Assembly: GCA_001896555.1 (NCBI GenBank)
Contig: MPOS01000034.1
Coordinates: 1-64,000, forward strand
Reading direction: 5' to 3'
Origin: Candidatus Phosphitivorax anaerolimi
Lineage (GTDB): Bacteria; Desulfobacterota; Desulfomonilia; UBA1062
Length of the DNA: 64,000 nucleotides
In this document: piece after piece, positions 60,774 through 64,000 of the stretch
Layout: each line of letters opens with the position of its first letter
Position numbering within the stretch: the first letter of the stretch is position 1
The notes under the pieces: model-generated
Database searches by the model: none
Told to the model about the DNA's origin: nothing
Seen by the model: only the letters and a program-made list of their open reading frames with translations
Program-made: the position numbers and the translations under genes

Positions 60774-62021
60774 CTATTCGTAGACCTTTTCTTCTTCCTC
60801 GTGCGCGTTGAGTGCATCACTCTCCACGTCGCGGACGTCTTCTTTCGACAGCGTCTTGAAGTATTCCTTGTACCACTCGTTCTGGATGATGAGCTGCATG
60901 ATCTCGTTGGAGCCGACCCAGATCATGGAGAGCCGGATGTCCCGGACGATGCGCTCCAGGGGGTAGACATTGGTGTAGCCGATGCCGCCCACGACCTGCA
61001 TGCACTTGTTGGCGATCTCCCACGCGGCCTCGGTCACGAATTTCTTGCTCTGGGAGACCATGCGCCTGACCCTGCCCGGATGTACGGTGCCGGAATCCAC
61101 GGCCCGGCAGGTGGTGTAGACCATGGAACGGGCGGCGTCCAGCATCATGGCGCAATCAGCCACCTTGAACCCCACGGCCTGGAACATCTGGATGGGAAAC
61201 CCGAATGCCTTTCTCTTGGAGGTGTAGCGGGTGGCGATCTCTATGGCAGGGCGCACCGACCCGATGGTCATGGCCGCGGTCCCCAGACGTTCGGGGATCA
61301 TCATGCGCTTGAATACCTCGAAGCCTCCGTTGATGCCGCCCAGTGCATAGCGCTCGGGCACCCGGACATCCTTGAGGATGAGCCTGCCCGCGCCGCCGCC
61401 CCGTACCCCCATGAGGCCGTAGATATACTTGGTCTCCACCCCTGAAGTCCTGGGCACCATGAAGGCGGTCATTCGCTTGTGGGCCGGCGCAGAAGGGTCG
61501 GTCACCGCATAGACGAGGAACCAGTCAGCACCTTCGGCACCCACGATAAAGCGCTTCTGGCCGGTGATGAGCCAATCGTCGCCGTCTTTTTTCGCCACCG
61601 TGGTGGCCCCGAAAAAGTCCGAGCCCCCGCGCGGCTCGGTCAGGCACTCCGCGGCGAAGGTCTCTCCTTTCAGCAGGGGCACGACCACCTGCTGCTTGAG
61701 CTCTTCGCACCCGAATTCGATGATCGCCTCGCACACGATATCCGCGCCCACTCCCCACAGACAGGCGAGCGAGTAGCTGGCCACACCGATCTCCTCGGCC
61801 ACGATGGCATCATCCACCCAGGTGAGCCCTCTGCCTCCATACTCCCGGGGAAGCCGTATGCCCAGAAGGTTCCTTCTGCCCGCCTCCTGGAGATATTCCC
61901 GGGGGAACTGGACCTTCTCGGCGTCCATGTCCAGGATGAGCTGTCTGGGCACCCACTTGGTAAAGGCCCGAGCCTCATCCCTGAGCCTTTTCTGCTCATC
62001 GGTCATCATGAAATCGAACAT
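60774..62021 (-). CDS. Acyl-CoA dehydrogenase
   Basis: A 415-residue FAD-linked dehydrogenase. AECLTEPRGGSDFFGATT and GQKRFIVGAEGADW line the flavin site; VVGGIGYTNVYPLE and WVGSNEIMQ are the C-terminal signature, again without the medium-chain YEGT glutamate. An acidic tail (HEEEEKVYE) is unusual. AGGAGGGATGCC sets the ATG. It has its own promoter (62055-62083) in a 140-base region shared with the XRE gene, which reads away from it and may repress it. Fatty-acyl or cyclic-acyl substrate unknown. Confidence 0.92.
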   Translation of the reverse strand: MFDFMMTDEQKRLRDEARAFTKWVPRQLILDMDAEKVQFPREYLQEAGRRNLLGIRLPREYGGRGLTWVDDAIVAEEIGVASYSLACLWGVGADIVCEAIIEFGCEELKQQVVVPLLKGETFAAECLTEPRGGSDFFGATTVAKKDGDDWLITGQKRFIVGAEGADWFLVYAVTDPSAPAHKRMTAFMVPRTSGVETKYIYGLMGVRGGGAGRLILKDVRVPERYALGGINGGFEVFKRMMIPERLGTAAMTIGSVRPAIEIATRYTSKRKAFGFPIQMFQAVGFKVADCAMMLDAARSMVYTTCRAVDSGTVHPGRVRRMVSQSKKFVTEAAWEIANKCMQVVGGIGYTNVYPLERIVRDIRLSMIWVGSNEIMQLIIQNEWYKEYFKTLSKEDVRDVESDALNAHEEEEKVYE

Positions 62022-62033
62022 GGCATCCCTCCT

Positions 62034-62075
62034 GATATAACATTTTGTTTTATTATTATCCTTATACGTTATATC
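62034..62075. promoter_or_regulatory. Inverted repeat in the dehydrogenase/XRE intergenic region
   Basis: GATATAAC (62034-62041) and GTTATATC (62068-62075) are exact inverse copies 26 bases apart. One arm lies inside the dehydrogenase promoter spacer, the other by its ribosome site, so a dimer bridging them would block the gene. CGTATAAG at 62061-62068 recurs upstream of the marR start. Confidence 0.5.
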
Positions 62076-62083
62076 CCTGTCAA
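62055..62083 (-). promoter_or_regulatory. Promoter of the second acyl-CoA dehydrogenase gene
   Basis: On the minus strand TTGACA (62078-62083), 17 bases, GATAAT (62055-62060): a strong sigma70-type promoter. Confidence 0.72.
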
Positions 62084-62161
62084 GCGCAATGACAAAAACA
62101 CTTGCATTTTTATTTCAACTCAGGGGAAGATGAAGCGAAATCGTCAAGGGCGGAAAAATCG

Positions 62162-62521
62162 ATGGGGTTCAAGGAGATCGGCAAAAAAATCCAGACGGCC
62201 CGGGAGGAGCGGGGCCTGACGCAGGTGGACCTGGCCCACGCCCTCGGCATTACCCAGGCCGCTCTGTCAAACTATGAGCTCGGCAAGCGCAGGCTCTATT
62301 TCCATCAGATCGAGCAGATCGCATCGGTTCTGGGCAAGCGGCTCGATTACTTCATCCAGGAAGAGAACGGCCGGAAGCCTGCTCCGGCTCCCAAAGCCGA
62401 TGAAAACGCGCTAAACACCGTCTTCGAGAGAATATCCCGGCTCGACCCCCAGGAGCTCCGCCTCCTGAACGAATTCCTCGACTATCTGGAATGGAGGCAG
62501 GACCATGCACCCGTTAAATGA
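62162..62521 (+). CDS. XRE-family transcriptional regulator
   Basis: A 119-residue regulator: Cro/CI helix-turn-helix at about 5-62 (REERGLTQVDLAHALGITQAALSNYELGKRRL), then a C-terminal helix-rich segment (about 80-115, NTVFERISRLDPQELRLLNEFLDYLEWR) that may dimerise or sense a ligand. The ATG at 62162 is supported by the motif start; the frame is open back to 62102. It is divergent from one acyl-CoA dehydrogenase and overlaps the next by 17 bases, so it probably controls both. Confidence 0.85.
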   Translation: MGFKEIGKKIQTAREERGLTQVDLAHALGITQAALSNYELGKRRLYFHQIEQIASVLGKRLDYFIQEENGRKPAPAPKADENALNTVFERISRLDPQELRLLNEFLDYLEWRQDHAPVK

Positions 62522-63638
62522 AAGGCAACAGGCCCTGATTGAGGATGCCCGCCGGTTTGCCAGCGAAAACATACAAATCCTCGATTCCGGAGATGACCGC
62601 ACCGCAGCTGCTGCGCGACTCTACCGTGCGTTTGCCCGGGGCGGCTACCACGCCCTGCTCATTCCCGAGGATCTCGGAGGCAAAGGGCTCGACTATGTGA
62701 GCACGGGCCTGGTATACGAAGCATTGAGCTATCACCTTCCGGCAACGCTCCACGGCCCGATTACCACGGCCCACTGCATCGAGATGATCAGGATCGGCTG
62801 CCAAGGCGCACGCCGCGATGAGATCCTCTCGGCAATCGCATCGAAGGGGATGGCGGTGGGGTTCTGTCTCACCGAGGAAGGTGCGGGCTCCGACATCGCC
62901 TCCATATCCACACGGGCTGAGCGCTCCGGCCGGGGCTTCACTATTACCGGGAACAAGAGCATCGTGATCAACCATGCCATCGCATCTCTGCTCATCGTCT
63001 TTGCCGCCAGACCCGGCAGGAGAGGACGCGCCGGCCTCAATGCCTTTCTCGTGGATGCCGCCCTTCCGGGTGTTCGGATCGGCAAGCCTTACGAGACACC
63101 GGGATTCCCCGGAAGCATTATGGGCGATGTGGTGTTCGACCACGTGCCGGTGTCTCGCGACTCGCTCCTTGGAGAGGATGACAGCGGGTATTTCCTCCTC
63201 ATGGAGACCCTTGACAAGGGGCGGCCCCTGGTCGCGGCAAGCTGCACAGGAGCCGCCAGAAAGGCGTTCGATCTGGTGCTGGATCACGCGAAGAACCGCA
63301 TTCAGTTCGGCAAGCCCCTCTTTTCCTTCCAGGGGATCTCGCTGCCCCTGGCCGAGCTCGCCACCCGGCTTGAGGCATCCCGCCTCCTGACCTTTGACGC
63401 CCTCTCCCGCATCGACGGCAACCGGACCTTCTCGATGGAGGCATCCATGGCGAAGCTCCATGCTGCAGACACCCTGCTGGACATCGCATCCTTCGGCATT
63501 GAAGTCTTGGGATACCGCGCCGCCGGGACATCGGCTGACGCCCGTGAGATCGTCCGCATCCACCAGGACGCTCAGCTCATGAAATCCATCGACGGCACCG
63601 CCAACGTGCAGAAAATGGTAATAGCATCGCAGCTTTAG
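62505..63638 (+). CDS. Acyl-CoA dehydrogenase, diverged
   Basis: A 377-residue dehydrogenase that overlaps the XRE gene. FCLTEEGAGSDIASIS and GNKSIVINH are the flavin-site motifs, and the end reads SIDGTANVQKMVIA. The position equivalent to the medium-chain catalytic glutamate (YEGT) is aspartate (IDGT), which shortens the base by one carbon. Loops differ from the other two dehydrogenases in the window. Translation is coupled to the regulator's. Substrate unknown. Confidence 0.88.
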   Translation: MHPLNERQQALIEDARRFASENIQILDSGDDRTAAAARLYRAFARGGYHALLIPEDLGGKGLDYVSTGLVYEALSYHLPATLHGPITTAHCIEMIRIGCQGARRDEILSAIASKGMAVGFCLTEEGAGSDIASISTRAERSGRGFTITGNKSIVINHAIASLLIVFAARPGRRGRAGLNAFLVDAALPGVRIGKPYETPGFPGSIMGDVVFDHVPVSRDSLLGEDDSGYFLLMETLDKGRPLVAASCTGAARKAFDLVLDHAKNRIQFGKPLFSFQGISLPLAELATRLEASRLLTFDALSRIDGNRTFSMEASMAKLHAADTLLDIASFGIEVLGYRAAGTSADAREIVRIHQDAQLMKSIDGTANVQKMVIASQL

Positions 63639-63693
63639 CGCCCGCACTGCACAGGTGCGGGAAATAAGTTCCGATTTTTCCTTGACAACCGAT

Positions 63694-63713
63694 ATGTTTC
63701 GTATAAGAAACAT
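63694..63713. promoter_or_regulatory. Palindrome upstream of the MarR gene
   Basis: ATGTTTC-GTATAA-GAAACAT is a perfect 7-6-7 inverted repeat, seven bases after a TTGACA box (63682-63687). It overlaps where the -10 box should lie (TATAAG at 63702-63707, spacer only 14). Typical of an autoregulatory MarR or XRE operator. Confidence 0.6.
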
Positions 63714-63785
63714 TCTCACAAGAAACTTTCGGGCAGGAATACACCTTTTTTCCTGTTCCTTTGAGTGAAGACACGAGACAAAGAC

Positions 63786-64000
63786 ATGAGCTATGAGACC
63801 TCTATCCGGGAAAAGGGCCATGCTGCCCAAAACAGCGGCCGCGATCCGGAACACAATCCCGGCGACGAGGGACATCATCCAAAGGAAAGTCCCGGCAGCT
63901 CTCCTTCCCTCGAACATCCCGCCGATTTCTGCAGCATGAGGATACTCATGGCCCTCAGAAGGATCATGCATTCGTTCGACACCTACTCCAGAAAGCTCTC
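63786..64000 (+). CDS. MarR-family regulator (5' part, cut by window end)
   Basis: The frame from the ATG at 63786 is open to the window end (71 residues seen). After a hydrophilic, His/Gly/Pro-rich 45-residue extension come CSMRILMALRRIMHSFDTYSRKL, the first helix of MarR regulators (LRRIxRxxDxYSRxL). MarR proteins normally begin near that helix, so the extension is unusual. No strong ribosome site (GAGACAAAGAC). The palindrome at 63694 lies 80 bases upstream. Confirmed only for this part. Confidence 0.7.
   Translation, partial: MSYETSIREKGHAAQNSGRDPEHNPGDEGHHPKESPGSSPSLEHPADFCSMRILMALRRIMHSFDTYSRKL

Noticed and set aside
62514-63971. 485-codon minus-strand ORF
   Set aside because: Antisense to an acyl-CoA dehydrogenase and the start of marR, both clearly coding on the plus strand.

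Overview
The window looks like a chromosomal segment of a GC-rich Gram-negative anaerobe, most likely a deltaproteobacterium (Desulfobacterota) of the fatty-acid or aromatic-acid degrading kind. The grounds are a four-subunit 2-oxoacid:ferredoxin oxidoreductase, three acyl-CoA dehydrogenases, an acyl-CoA synthetase and a PaaK-type ligase, outer-membrane and lipoprotein genes, and a stack of PAS, GGDEF and HD-GYP signalling proteins. This is inferred from gene content only; no rRNA is present. No CRISPR array, transposase or integrase gene was seen.

Layout. 1-2140: small, mostly unrecognised genes with one phage-virion-like protein, ending at a strong terminator; probably one edge of an integrated element lying against the 3' end of tRNA-Lys. 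2224-2660: five tRNA genes (Pro, Arg, His, Arg, Lys) in one minus-strand operon with its own promoter and terminator. 2860-9574: ybeY-phoH, queD-folE2-AIR-synthase-like, a degraded mutY-like scrap, an MFS carrier and a biotin carboxylase. 9821-15963: lytic transglycosylase, then an isoprenoid operon (prenyl synthase, dxs, tlyA, ispH) in which IspH is fused to a UbiA-like membrane domain. 16263-21093: Ste24 protease, outer-membrane barrel, YggS, SAM hydrolase and an alpha/beta hydrolase. 21117-25483: heat-shock block (clpB and three tandem hsp20 genes) with two matching sigma32-like promoters. 25847-33842: ferredoxin oxidoreductase (delta, alpha, beta, gamma), tandem-ACT protein, EcsC, pgk-tpiA-secG and a PaaK-like ligase.

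33914-43310: small membrane protein, Na+/solute symporter, five-S1-domain protein, phosphoribosyltransferase with a flavin-reductase-like partner, DUF4382 lipoprotein, HD-GYP protein, hydrolase and diacylglycerol kinase. 43742-49024: six-PAS histidine kinase, GAF-GGDEF cyclase and a FadR-type regulator. 49390-52222: acyl-CoA synthetase/acyl-CoA dehydrogenase operon with a GntR-like palindrome at its promoter. 52453-55547: TIGR02587/TIGR02588 membrane pair, a GNAT enzyme and a two-domain Dabb/NIPSNAP-like protein. 55578-57632: a 55-nt perfect palindrome and an AT-richer two-gene island (SAMHD1-like HD protein plus YwgA-like protein), the best candidate for a horizontally acquired, possibly defensive, unit. 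57843-64000: acyltransferase, leuB, a stand-alone RAM-domain protein, two more acyl-CoA dehydrogenases around an XRE regulator, and the start of a MarR regulator cut by the window end.

The genes join fatty or aromatic acyl-CoA activation and oxidation to ferredoxin-linked 2-oxoacid metabolism, under several local regulators whose probable operators are visible as palindromes. Start codons were chosen by Shine-Dalgarno sites, overlaps and family length; several are GTG or TTG.
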